Assembly (NCBI GenBank): GCA_014526335.1
Contig: JACTAT010000032.1
Location: forward strand, 11,293,882 to 11,357,881
Length of the DNA: 64,000 bases
Source: Chrysaora quinquecirrha
Lineage: Eukaryota > Cnidaria > Scyphozoa > Semaeostomeae > Pelagiidae
Reading direction: 5' to 3'
The notes under the pieces are model-generated. The model saw only the letters and a list, made by a program, of their open reading frames with translations, was not told the origin of the DNA and did not search any database. A program made the translations under genes and the position numbers. Shown here piece by piece: positions 14,101 to 26,531 of the stretch (position 1 is the stretch's first letter; each line of letters opens with the position of its first letter).

Positions 14101-17100
14101 TCATTTTTGGTCGAGTACTGAAAGTTTCTTAACCAATATTGATCTCAGTACTGAGTTGCTTATAAACGGGTTTCTTATAAAAAAAAATGAGTGTATTCCC
14201 TGAGAGTACACAAAAACGTGCATCACCCTTATGGTGCTGTCAGTGGTAAGGATGTATGTGAAGCGGTTAGTGCGGGTTTTATGCAGCCGAATATTCATGG
14301 GTCCCGGGCCCTATGGAGTTTCGCCCCACCAGTCGTAAATCCTTAAAAGATGCCCTGTAGATATATCAGCTCTTCACTCGTAACTTTACAGAGAGACTCG
14401 ATGATTTCTGAGAACTTTCCTGGTCCAAACTTTTTCAAATTTGTCCAAGTTTTGGACTAACTACTAATCAAATTGTTAGGACTGACGTTGCCAATAAGGT
14501 AAAATTTCAAGACCGACTGACAAAATATTGGGGGGGGGGTGTCACACCCACATCCCACTAATGTGCGCCCCTGGCAACTAGGCTTTTAACCAAAATTTTC
14601 TTAAAATTTTCATAGCTCTCAATGTTGTGTCTTTAGTTTATAGCTAGTAACGCTCTTATTAAGTTTTTTTCCTCCTCATTGACTGTTTCATCTCTGCCTA
14701 AACGAGGATATTCTTTCATTTTATCCAAAGTAGGGCGTTTCCCGGCACACTAAAGGGCGTTTCCCTGCATTCTAGAGGGCGTGATCCCAAAAATTTTTCT
14801 GGTTGCTAGCCCCCAGACCCCCAAATTTTGCTCACTTTGCTCGCTAGTCCAGCTTAACATGACCTAACTACGAGTCTGGAGGAAGAAATGGGACAAATGT
14901 ATTAAAGATGGATTCAAATTCTTATACACTGGTGTTCTGTGTCATAATCACATTAACAATACTGATATTTTAGTTTTCAGCAATTTGCGGTATTTTGCAA
15001 TTTTTTCATGCGATATTCGGGATTCAGCGATTTTTTGGCCTGGTATTGCGGTATTGGGATCCCCCCGAAGTACCCCTCAATAACGGCATTGGAAACTATT
15101 GGGGAAGAAAAATTGACATGGGAATATGTCAGAGATCGACTGATTCATGAAGCTGATAAGATGGAAAAATCAAAGGGTAATGTGGAGAAATCTGATCATG
15201 CACCTGATGCTTTATTCACCAAGAAACAAGATAAAAAGAAAGCTATGGACAAAAACTTTGAAAGGTTCAATAAGCCAATTGAGATTAAGTTAGCTGACAA
15301 CAGTGTCCTGTATTCATATGGAAAAGGTGATGTGAATATGATAGCCTATGATGGAGTAGAAAAGATCTCTGTACTACTTAAGGGAATTCTATATGTCCCA
15401 AAGATCCAAAACAAATTATTGTCATTGCCTTCAATGACTGAAAAGGGAGCCAAAGTAGAATTCATTGGTCAATCATGCAAAATCAGTATAAATGACAAGA
15501 CATACTCCGTTGGGCATAAACATGGGAAGCTTTTTAAGCTGAACTCTGTTCCAGAAGATGAAAAATGTTGTCTTGGAACTGTGGAAAATAAACCTGATTT
15601 GCTTTCATTATGGCATTTTCGTTATGGCCATTTGGGTTACGATAACATTCATGTTTTAAAGGACAAAGCTATGGTTGATGGAATGAAAATCGAATTCACT
15701 GGTGGAGTTGACAGGAAGAGTTGTGAGGGCTGTGCTATGGGAAAACAGCATAGACAACCTTTTCCAAAGAAAAGTGAACACAAAGCCTGCAAGCCTCTTG
15801 AATTAATTCACACTAATGTGTGTGGTCCTATCAGTATCCCTTCAGTGGGAGGTTCTCGTTATTTTGTAACATTTATTGATGATTACAGCAGATATACCTA
15901 TGTATATATAATCAAGCATAAAAGTGAAGTGCTTGAAAAGTTCACTGAATTTGTTGAACAAACTGAGAATCTTACTGGTTATCGAGTGAAGTCACTGAGA
16001 TCTGACAATGGAACTGAATACTGTTCTAAAGCCTTTGAAGAATACTGCAAAAGTAAGGGGATTAGAAAAGAATATACTATCCCATATACACCTCAACAGA
16101 ATGGAGTTTCTGAGAGAGCTAATAGGACAATTATGGAATCTGTACGCTCGATGCTTTACCATGCCAATCTTCCCTTGGAATTTTGGGCAGAGGCAGTTTC
16201 AACTGCAGTATATCTCAAGAATAGAAGTCCTACCACTCATTTGAAAGATGTAACTCCATATGAATGTTGGTTCAAAGAGAAACCTGATGTCAGTAATATC
16301 AAAGTTTTTGGTTGTAAATCCTATGTTCACGTTCCAGATCAAAAGAGAGGAAAACTTGACAAGAAGTCTGTTCCTTGTGTTTTCGTGGGCTATCCAGATA
16401 ACAGTAAAGGATATAAACTATACAATCTTGAAAGTAAACAAATGGTTCGAAGCAGAGATGTTATTTTTCTTGAGGACAATTTCGATCACAAGCTGCAAGA
16501 CAATAAAGATAAAGAAGTGAAACTGATGGTTAATGAAGATCTAATCAAACCTGAATCTGAATCACTACGCTTAGATTTTGATGATGCTGTTGCTGATGGT
16601 GAGCAACTAAACAACCTCGAGAATGATGAACAAGTAGCAGAACGCGTAAGACCACAAAGAAGAAGAGTTGCACCTGATAGACTCGGAGTCATTACTGGAG
16701 AATGGTGGAACTTTGCTGCTTCTGTATCTGATACTGATGAAAGAGAGCCAAAGAATATCAACGAAGCTTACAACGGAAACAAGTCAAAAGAATGGAAAGA
16801 TGCTGCACGCAGCGAATTTGAGTCTTTAACTAAGAATCACACCTGGGACTTAGTTGATTTGCTGAAAGACAAAAATGTCGTAGGTAGCAAATGGGTATTC
16901 AAAATGAAACACGATGACAAAGGCAATGTTAGCAGATATAAAGCCAGATTAGTAGCTCAAGGCTATACTCAAAAGGAAGGCATTGATTATGAAGAAGTTG
17001 TTGCACCCGTTGCAAAATACAATTCTATCCGATCACTTCTTGCTATATCAAATGAGCTGGATCTAGATGTTCACCAGATGGACGTCAAGTGTGCATTTTT

Positions 17101-20100
17101 GCAAGGAGAGCTTGAGGAGGAAATATATATGCGACAGCCTGAAGGATTCATCAATAAAGATCATCCAGATAAAGTATGTCGACTTCGCAAAAGCATTTAT
17201 GGCTTAAAACAATCAGCCAGATGCTGGAATTTTGCTGTTAATACTTTTCTAAAGAACACTGGATATGTTCAAAGTGATACTGATCCGTGTGTATATGCTA
17301 AATCTTCTGATAAAGATGGTTCATCGCAATTTATGTTGATGACGTTCTACTAGCATCAAATGATACTAGAACAATGAAGGAGGAGAAAGCTAAATTAAGC
17401 AAGCATTTTGAGATGCTTGATCAAGGCGAGATTCATTTCTGTCTAGGAATGACAGTAAAAAGAGACAGAACAAGAAAAATACTTTCTATTGATCAGAGAG
17501 CGTATCTGGAGAACGTATTAAAGAGATTCAACCTGCATGAATGTAAACCTGTGTCTACCCCGTTGGAAGCAGGTAAAAGATATATGCAATTAGAAGATGA
17601 AGAAGAATCCGTTGATATTAAAGAATATCAAGCAGCCATTGGATGCCTAACGTATGCATCGATAGCAACTAGACCTGACTTGTCTGCTGCAGTAGGTGAA
17701 TTGAATAAATTCATGTCAAATCCTGGAAAAGAACATTGGTCTGGAATAAAACGAATCTTGCGTTATATCAAAGGAACTTTGGATTACGGTCTTAAATACG
17801 AATCTGTTGGAAATGAAGAAATTAACTTGTCAGGATATGCTGATGCTGACTGGGGTGGAGATTTGGTCAACAGAAAATCAACCTCAGGATATGTTTTCAA
17901 ACTTGGAAACTCGACTATCTCATGGAGATCAAAACGACAATCTGTCGTGGCATTATCGTCAACCGAAGCTGAATATATTGCATTGTGTATGGCAACTCAA
18001 GAAGCAACATGGCTAAGAAATTTGCTGCAAAGTATCAATTTCAAACAAGAAGATGCTACAACACTGTTTGAAGATAATCAGGGTACTATCGCTCTTGCAA
18101 AGAACCCGAAAGATCATTCGAGAACAAAACACATAGATATCAAATATCACTATGTTAGAGAAGCAGTGGAAGAAAAGAGTATCAAGCTCGTCTGTTGTGC
18201 AACCGAGAACATGATAGCCGATATATTAACGAAAGGACTTCCGAAACCGAAGTTTGAACAGTTGAGACTGTTTCTCGGAACTAAACCTGTTTGACTTTTT
18301 TTTTCGACTATTTACAATTTTGATTGCAACTTTGATTACATGGTATGTAATGTTCGTAAAGTGGGAGTGTTAGAATATACTTAAAGTATTCACGTGATCA
18401 GTCGGCAGTTACTCGCATTACATAACTTGGACTCTAATTTGCATATTGTCTAGACTTCTGTTTTTTGATATTTTCTGTTAACTCATGTAGTTTTTTGCTG
18501 TTTTCTACTTTTATCGAATATATATAATATCTAGCTTATTCTTATGTACAGTTTTAACAACTGAGCAGAATATCTTCGCTGTGTTAACCGTTTTCAATAA
18601 GACTTCACAAAGTTAAAGAAACCTTCAGGTAACCCAGAAAGCATGGGCGAAATATGTTCAAAAACAAGAGTATAGTCTTAAGAAACAGAAGTTCTTCACT
18701 GCTTCCGATCACGTTCTGTTTTAACTGCAATAAATAGGAAATGGAAAGAGCTGAGCATTACATTGCGGTCATTGCTCAATAGGTGGGGAAGAACAAACTG
18801 CATAATCTGGAAAATAAACTATAAATATGTCAATTCGAATCAAGCTTCACCAAGAACAGTGAAAGCATACAGAAATAAGACAGTTTTAATGAATCCATGC
18901 CTATTATCAAGAAATCGATACCCTTACTTATACCAATTTACAGGGCCGTCGCGAACCATCCTTGTTTGGGGGGGGGGTGACGGGTGTAGATTTACCTGAT
19001 CAAGGCATAATTTACCTGAAATTTTTTTAAGAAAAATGTTCTTTGTGTTGTATATTAGCAGTTTTAGGTAGCTTAAACTGGATTAAAGTTTTAAGAAAGC
19101 TCGTTAGTTGTAAGTTGTAACAAGAAACTTTCTTAATTCTAAAAGGTAGCTACTTAGTCAATAACAAATGTAGTCTCGAAGTTAAAGTTTTAATTTATTT
19201 TTTCACGACGATTCTTTAACAGGGACCACTTTTTCGCAATCTTCTTGAGAACAATTTCGTCCGTTATGTCTTTTTCAAATTTCATTGACCAAAAGCAAGC
19301 AGTCATTCAAACGATCACCAAACATGCTGTTCCGAAGATAATTTTTTACTCTTCTCAAAGCGCTAGATGACCTTTCATTTTTACACACTGATGGAGCAGC
19401 TGTCAAGAATAGCTGGCACAGATTTGCAACTGACTTGAAAAGATGGCGATCATGTGAATGCTTCAACGCTAGATAACCGGCCTCACTTATCGTCATAGGA
19501 CCGGCATTCGATTCTTCGCACTTTACCTTTTCTGCTTGTTCTCTGTATATGTGAATGTGCGTCTTGAATATCTGGAGCTCACTGTGAATAGCTGTTTAGG
19601 ATTCTTCTGTAAATGTCGCAGGGAACTTTTCTACAAGAATCTTGGTATCAGCAACAGTTCCTGACCTTTCCGGATCCAAAACTGCTAGGAAGCAATCGAA
19701 CGTGTCTTTCACTAGCTCCAACTTTTCTTCCAGGTCATTTATTACCGTATCCATGAGGATGAAAAATTGAGATTTATAGTAACCTTGACTGTGTTTATCT
19801 CCGTTGAAGCTGTCTCGGGTCTATCATCTAAACGTCGGATGCTTTCCTTTCTCGGTGCAGCCGAAGGAAGTCTGAATCCGGATCTATTCCAAGAGACTTT
19901 GCTAAAGTCATTGCTGCTGCAATTTCACCTATAATTTCCGTATCAGACGCTCTTAGTCTCTTTAGTGACGCTAAGGTTGATTCTGTGGCAATTATTGCAC
20001 CAGGCATGTCTATGGTTTCCCCTTGAAGGAAATCGGCCAGCATTTTTGTTTTATACATTATGTTTTTGAGCAGCATAATGCCACAAACGAAGTCAATGTT

Positions 20101-23100
20101 CACAGTTGGATTGATGAGTCCACTAGCTTTTCTTTTAGCTTCTGGATCTCCTTCCTCTTCATTTAAATGCAGCACCTGGATAATGGCATCTAGGCTTCTC
20201 CAGACTTCCTCTATCGATTCTGGTTTGTTTGGGATAATTTCGAAGCTTCAGTGCACTCTCGACTTCTTTCATTGCTTCCTTTAGCTGAGAATGCCGTTTT
20301 GTACTCTTTGAGAAGAATGTATAAAGCTGTTGTACGCAATCAAAAATTTTTGAGATCAAAGGTGATGCTTCACAAGCATGCTCTATCACCAGATTCGTGC
20401 CATGTGGTAAGCATATAATGTAGGGGATTCGTCACCCAACAGCCTCGCTGACTTTTTGTTGGGCACCTTTGTTACATCCAGACATGCTTGCTGTGGAATC
20501 GTACGTCTGGAACTGAACTGTAGAGAGTAGAATTCCACTTGATTTCAGTCATTCAAGTATGTCAGTTGCTTGTCCAGCTCCTGTCTTGTCTTTTGTTTCA
20601 GCCACTTTTACCAAGCGTTCTTCTGGTTTACAAGATGTTGTATTGATTTATCTTACAGCAACTGATAATTCATCTTCATTACTGATATCCGGTGTTGTAT
20701 CAGCCATCACACAGTTAAGTCCTGATTGTTTCACGTGATCTTCTATGACTTGCTTTTTGCATTTGCATGCATTTTTTGTTTGGATTAATAATACTCAGTT
20801 TCATTAACTTCAATTTCAGCCAACAATGTACCTGAAATTTTCTCAAGTCCGTTTCTTTTTCAAAGAATTTACCTGAATTTCTTTCAAGAGTTTCTATTGG
20901 GGTGCCGCACCCCCCCGACACACCCCCGGTCACGACGGCCCTGCCAATTTATGAAAATTTAGAGTTTATGCCAAATCCTGAAAAACGAAAAATTTTGGGC
21001 GGCGACTCCCCAGTACCTAAATATTTAAATTACCCCCCACTCCTGGGCTTTGTCCTTCACATATCATGTGAATTTTTACACACAATGAGTATGATAGTCC
21101 GGCGTACACAAGCAAGCGCCAATCACTAGAATCTCAGAATTAGATGAATTAATGAGACCTCAACCCTTGCTGTAATAATACAGTGGTTGGGGCTCACTCA
21201 AACCCCGACCTCGCGTAGCTCTTGAGACCACCAGCTAGCTGGGATAAATTATGTGGATGGCTTGGATCGTTTCCTTTTACCGTTTCTTAAACAATACATA
21301 TCTGTGACGGCCGGTGTTGCATCATCAAATATGTCTTGAAAGTCGTTTGTGGATACCTTTCTGGTAGTAAAATTTGAATTTGATGTATTTTTAGGTAACT
21401 TTTGAAACCTGCAGATGGAAAAGTTTATTCTTTGCAAATTGAGAAACTCTCAAGAAAACTTTAGAATCTAGAAGTGTCAAAACTTTAAAAACTCTACTGC
21501 TGTATATCTGAAATATTTACTTAACAGGGACGAAAGGTTCTTTACAAAAATGAGTGTAAATGGAAAGATAGACATAATCTGAAAAATACTATGAAAAACA
21601 GAAAAATTCATCAAGAACTTAATAACCTTGATCGCTTTGTCCACTGTGTAGGTTTCCCATTTATAACCTCTCCTTGTGTAAAGCAGCTGATATGATTTGA
21701 CCCACCAATCCTTTGAGGAGTGCCAATATCCTTGCACAGCAATAGCTGTTATTATCATTCTTGAGGGAAAATCAACCTTGGAATAATTTCAAAAACTTAA
21801 ACAGATTGAATTTTTGAAAACTATTTGAAGACAATTATTTATCTTAAATTCAGATTTAGCACCTGAAATTCAGATTAAGCACCTGCTTTTAAGTGCCTAA
21901 ATTCTTGGGTTTCGGAATAAGCATTTTTCATTGATTAGCAGGAAGCAACAATAAGGCACTTTAGATTTAAAGCTGATCTGGAATCCAGCTTTTATTCCTA
22001 ATTTTTCTGTATTTTCTTTATCGCGACAGAAAGGAAAAGGTGCAAGGGATTCGACCCCAAAACACAATTCTGCGGACAAAGGCAAGTTACTTACTATTTG
22101 TCTTTTTGCGGACCAGTTTTAGCAACCCTGAATATACCGCATTAACTTCCGGTATATACAGTATACCGGAATGAAATGAGCCTAACGTGCTCATTTTATT
22201 ATCAGCCGTCGATCGGGCACACTTTCGAGGGAAACTATGCACTTGGAGATCATCCAATCTCTGTACAACGGGTATCTCAGTACAAGGGGGATTGACCCAT
22301 AGACCTCTTCGTCTAGAGGAAATGAAACAAGAAATCTAGTACTCACCCTTATATACTGGGAAACTGTCTGATAACTTGCGCACCACCCTTGATCATGGTA
22401 AAGCCTTGCTTGATAAGGTTTTTGGTTGAATGAAGATGCCGAAATTTGATAATCTGCTATTGTCTTATCTCGTAAACCCAAAGGGTCTCCAGATATAGCT
22501 AGAAAAGAGATATCATTTACAGCAATTTATTTCTTACACACTAGAAGGCAGCTTTCCTAAAAATCTGTCAATAATATTTTTCAGCCTTGTCTTCCACGTC
22601 TCAGTGACTCGTTATCGTAAACATTTCCAAGAGGCATTTCACGCAACCTTTTCTCTATCCTAGCTTTGAAAAGCTTTTGCATTTTGTTATCAGACTGCTA
22701 AACTGTTTAGCTTTCTAACTTTTTAGAAAATATTCAAATATATCCAAACTTGTGGGGAAGACTGAAAACTTGTACCATTTATTTCTAGAAAAATTTCAAA
22801 AATCACTACTTGCGGTTGATCCAGGTTTCAATGAAGGGGGTAGCATGCCTATTTTAAAAGTGAATTTGGAGACCCAGATAATTTTTGCAAACGAACGCCC
22901 TCATATATTCTGGGAAACGTCATTTCTTATTCTCGAAAACGCCTTACTTATTCTGAAAAACGCTCTTTTCGAGCTGAGAAAGAAAGGTTAACATAGAGTA
23001 TATACCTATATCATTTTTCATCTGTTATCTTTTACACTTTTATGAAAATTCAAATCGATATTTTTGTTGATATTCATCAAAAATTTATTACGCTGCAGTT

Positions 23101-23888
23101 AACATTCACTGAATTCCTTACCACAGTGAAATTTCTGCATCAAAGGCTAGTAAATGTATGGCACCAATGTTCATTAAACCAATGTTGCGTTTTATAGCAA
23201 TTACGTGATCAAATTGCTCTATCTAGAAAAGGGGGATTGCTAGCCAACCAATCCACTACCCAGATCAGGCCCTTGTTTCTTGTACCGAGACTAGAAATTT
23301 GATAATTTTCCCGTGAAGAAAAGCTTGAATAGGATCATGCTCTTCTTTTCAAAGTCAAGAAAATTGACATCCAGCAGGCTAATTTTTTTACTTTAGCCCT
23401 ATTCAGTAAAATGGGTCTGGAAAAGAACAGATTGATAAAAGGGAGCTATCCGAGGAGGGGGATCATTTTAAAAACGGTTAACGATATCGCCTATTACCTA
23501 TTTAAAAACCTATTTAAAAAAATATCTCAGTATTTATTATAAACAAATTTAGGTCATAAGGTTATTTATACGTCATATTGACGCGTCGATGCTGTAACGT
23601 ATATCATTCTTCCAAACACTTGATGTAAGAAATTTGTCCTGAAATTTTAGAAGCGTTTCTTGGGCATTCTGCACCTTTGCTTTAGTAAACGTTGCTTGCA
23701 GAGTTGATTAGCTTGGAATAGAATGTTTCTTGATCAATCTAAGAAACTTGTTTTGCCCTGATACTAGTTGCTCAATAATGATTTGTGACGGAAGATAAGA
23801 CACTATTGCGTACCAACAATAATAACAATCATATTAATAATAATGACATCAACAATAATTATAATTAAAATAATAATAATCATCATCA

Positions 23889-23978
<90 letters not shown>

Positions 23979-26371
23979 GTCGTCGTCAACGTCATCATCA
24001 TCATCATCATCATCATCATCGTTGTCAACGTCATCATATTATTTGATATCAAAGATAATAGAGTATTAATGCTCTGTAATCTTTGTTGATGTGTAACTTC
24101 TTATGCTCAGATTTTGAAGGATATAAAAATACAAGAAGCGTTAAACAACTTGCTAAAAAGAAGATGAAATATTACCTTTTGGGAGTGGAGGTTGCCAAGG
24201 ATCCTCTAGAAATAATTCATAATTTAATATTGCGGTTATGTAAATGATCATCATTATAGTCATAATTTTGGTTCTTACAGATAAGCAATGCTCCTATTTT
24301 TCAGAGTTAGTTGTGATCCCAAATTCCCCGTGGACCCTAAGATATTTTAACTCAGATTTCAAAAATCTGGGAGACCTATTTTTTTAAAGCGGGGGTAGGC
24401 GTCTACTGGACAAGCTACTGAAATCAATAGTAATGTGTTGTGATTTGAGAAAAATCATGGCGGGAAAAGAGTTTCAGCTCTCAAGCTGAAAGAGAGCAAG
24501 ACAGTTTTGGAAATTTCGCAGATGACGGAAACGGGTGTTTTGCATTAACGACGATATTTAGCGTTTCGTCAGAACAAACATAACTTTCAGGAATAAACCC
24601 GAGTAAATATAACGATAATTTTGAGAGCTTTCTACAGTTAAACCCCTTATATACGGAAGACTACCTTTAAAACTCCAGTATTTAAATCATATCAAATATA
24701 ATATGATGACAAGTTATGTCTTTTAAGCTCTCGAAATGCACAATTTTATAATAACTCACTCTTTGTTAACCCTATTCGGTATGGGCTATTTTTTGCCTCT
24801 CTAGGTATGGGGGGGGGGGGGCGTTTTTCGCCCCCTAGATATCTCAGCTGCTATTTGTCTGATTGAGATGAAACTTAGTAGACATGTGCAAGTACCCAAT
24901 TGTAACTAATTAATACTATTGTTTGCTAATTAGTCACGTGACACGTTGCCTAGCGACCGTGTAGAGTGTGAAATTATGACTATTTCATCTACTTTGCCGA
25001 AAATCAAACTAAATCGGACTAAAATAGGTAAAATGCACTGTAAATGTTAAAATCTCTGTAGAAAGTAAACTTTTTCTATCATTTAAGCTAATTATCAGCA
25101 AATTGCTGTTTCTTATAAACTTTTATAAGCCTTTATGATGAGGGCAAAAATTTTTGCTTACTCAGCATTTTGGAAAACGTATATAGCAAGCTTTATTTTC
25201 AGTAAAAATCCTCGAAAGCATAGTTTACACTGCGTTATGCATGACTCAATCCAAAAATTTAAAAAAAATTTGCTAATTAGGCTAATTAATGACATTGATT
25301 AAATTGATTACGTGACAGGTGACAAAATTTGCCAACAATATCAAAAACATTCAAATGATATATCAAATGAAAGCTCTCGCCAAGAGAAGTCCAACCATAT
25401 ATATCTCTTTTATATGTGATAACTATTGACAGAGATATAGCCGATTGAAGGGTAATTTGCATTACCTGCTTCCAAATATGGACATTTGCTGGTCACGTGA
25501 CTCACTCAGTCCGCAACACCATAACCCATACTACAAGGTTCTTTGATAAATTCGACGAAAATCAGACCCTTACCAAAGCTACTAAGGAGTTCTTGCAGAT
25601 GATACACGAGCAAAAGTAGGAGGGGGCAGTGGCGTAATGCACAATTTGCACCTTTAAACACAAAAATAAGGGCCCCCAAAATATTTGGCCTCGAAAGGAG
25701 CCCCCGCGAAATTTTGTAAAAAAGACTTTTGGATAAGCGTTTTTTAAAAAGATTCACACTAAGGTACTTAAAATAAAACATCCTAGAAATCATCTATTTA
25801 GCCTGATTTTATATCTTGATAATTGTTTTGTTTTGTTGATGTTGGCTTTGTTGTTTTGTTTGAAGATTGTATAACGCTTTAAAAAAATTGCATTTAAAGG
25901 CAATCTTGGTGTGTAAACTTATTTTAAAAAATACGGGCCCCAAACCACTACTTTGTTTAAAGGCCCCACACTGCTCCGTTACGAAAAACGCCCCCCAAAC
26001 TTAATAAGGTTAAACAAGATTTCTTTTTAAGAAACTTTAACAATTTCCTAGTACGCAACTTTCGATCAAAGATGCGAACATTTACTGCAAAAAGCATCTT
26101 CCCAAACAGTGCGTGCAAAATTGACAAAATTTCATAGTGCAAATGCAGCCTTACCTATGCCGTAAAACTCTATCCTCATGCATAACGAGCCATGCCAGGT
26201 TTTTGGGAGTAATTTTACTTCATATGCTGGAATGTAATATATCAAGCTTTCTTTCATGATCTGATCACCCCTCTCAGGTCCTCTAAATACCTGGAAAAAC
26301 AGTTGATTGAAATTTGTAACAACGACGTTGTATTAGCTGTTTTGAATGTTTCTCATGATGATGATGATGAC

Positions 26372-26447
<76 letters not shown>

Positions 26448-26458
26448 TTGATGATGAC

Positions 26459-26531
<73 letters not shown>

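Larger units (their letters stand above)
12149..15077. mobile_element. hAT-like non-autonomous element with GCGGTATT subterminal repeats, inserted in Copia gag
   Basis: The ends mirror each other (AGGGGTACTTCGGGG and its complement). The flanks TAATAACG (12141-12148) and CAATAACG (15078-15085) agree at 7 of 8 bases, an 8-bp duplication as made by hAT transposases. Both subterminal regions carry clusters of GCGGTATT or close variants in the same orientation, possible transposase-binding arrays. The original gag frame can be read across the duplication. No transposase is visible; about 1.2 kb of its length is another nested element. Confidence 0.7.
11323..18599 (+). mobile_element. Ty1/Copia LTR retrotransposon, defective, with nested insertions
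   Basis: Two 232-bp LTRs (11323-11554 and 18368-18599) look identical. The 5-bp target duplication AGACT lies at 11318-11322 and 18600-18604. Next to the 5' LTR is a tRNA-iMet half-site primer binding site; the 3' LTR is preceded by AAAGTGGGAG. Domain order integrase, reverse transcriptase, RNase H is the Copia order. Defects: a stop in gag, a 2.9-kb insertion at the gag/pol border, no visible zinc knuckle or protease Asp motif, and a frameshift at the RT active site. Identical LTRs mean recent insertion, so this copy was probably mobilised in trans. It sits in the host gene intron between discoidin-2 exons B and C, opposite in strand. Confidence 0.95.

Noticed and set aside
25617..25990. hAT-like end CAGTGGCGTAATGC with a possible partner near 25975
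   Set aside because: The two ends do not form a true inverted repeat and no 8-bp duplication was found.
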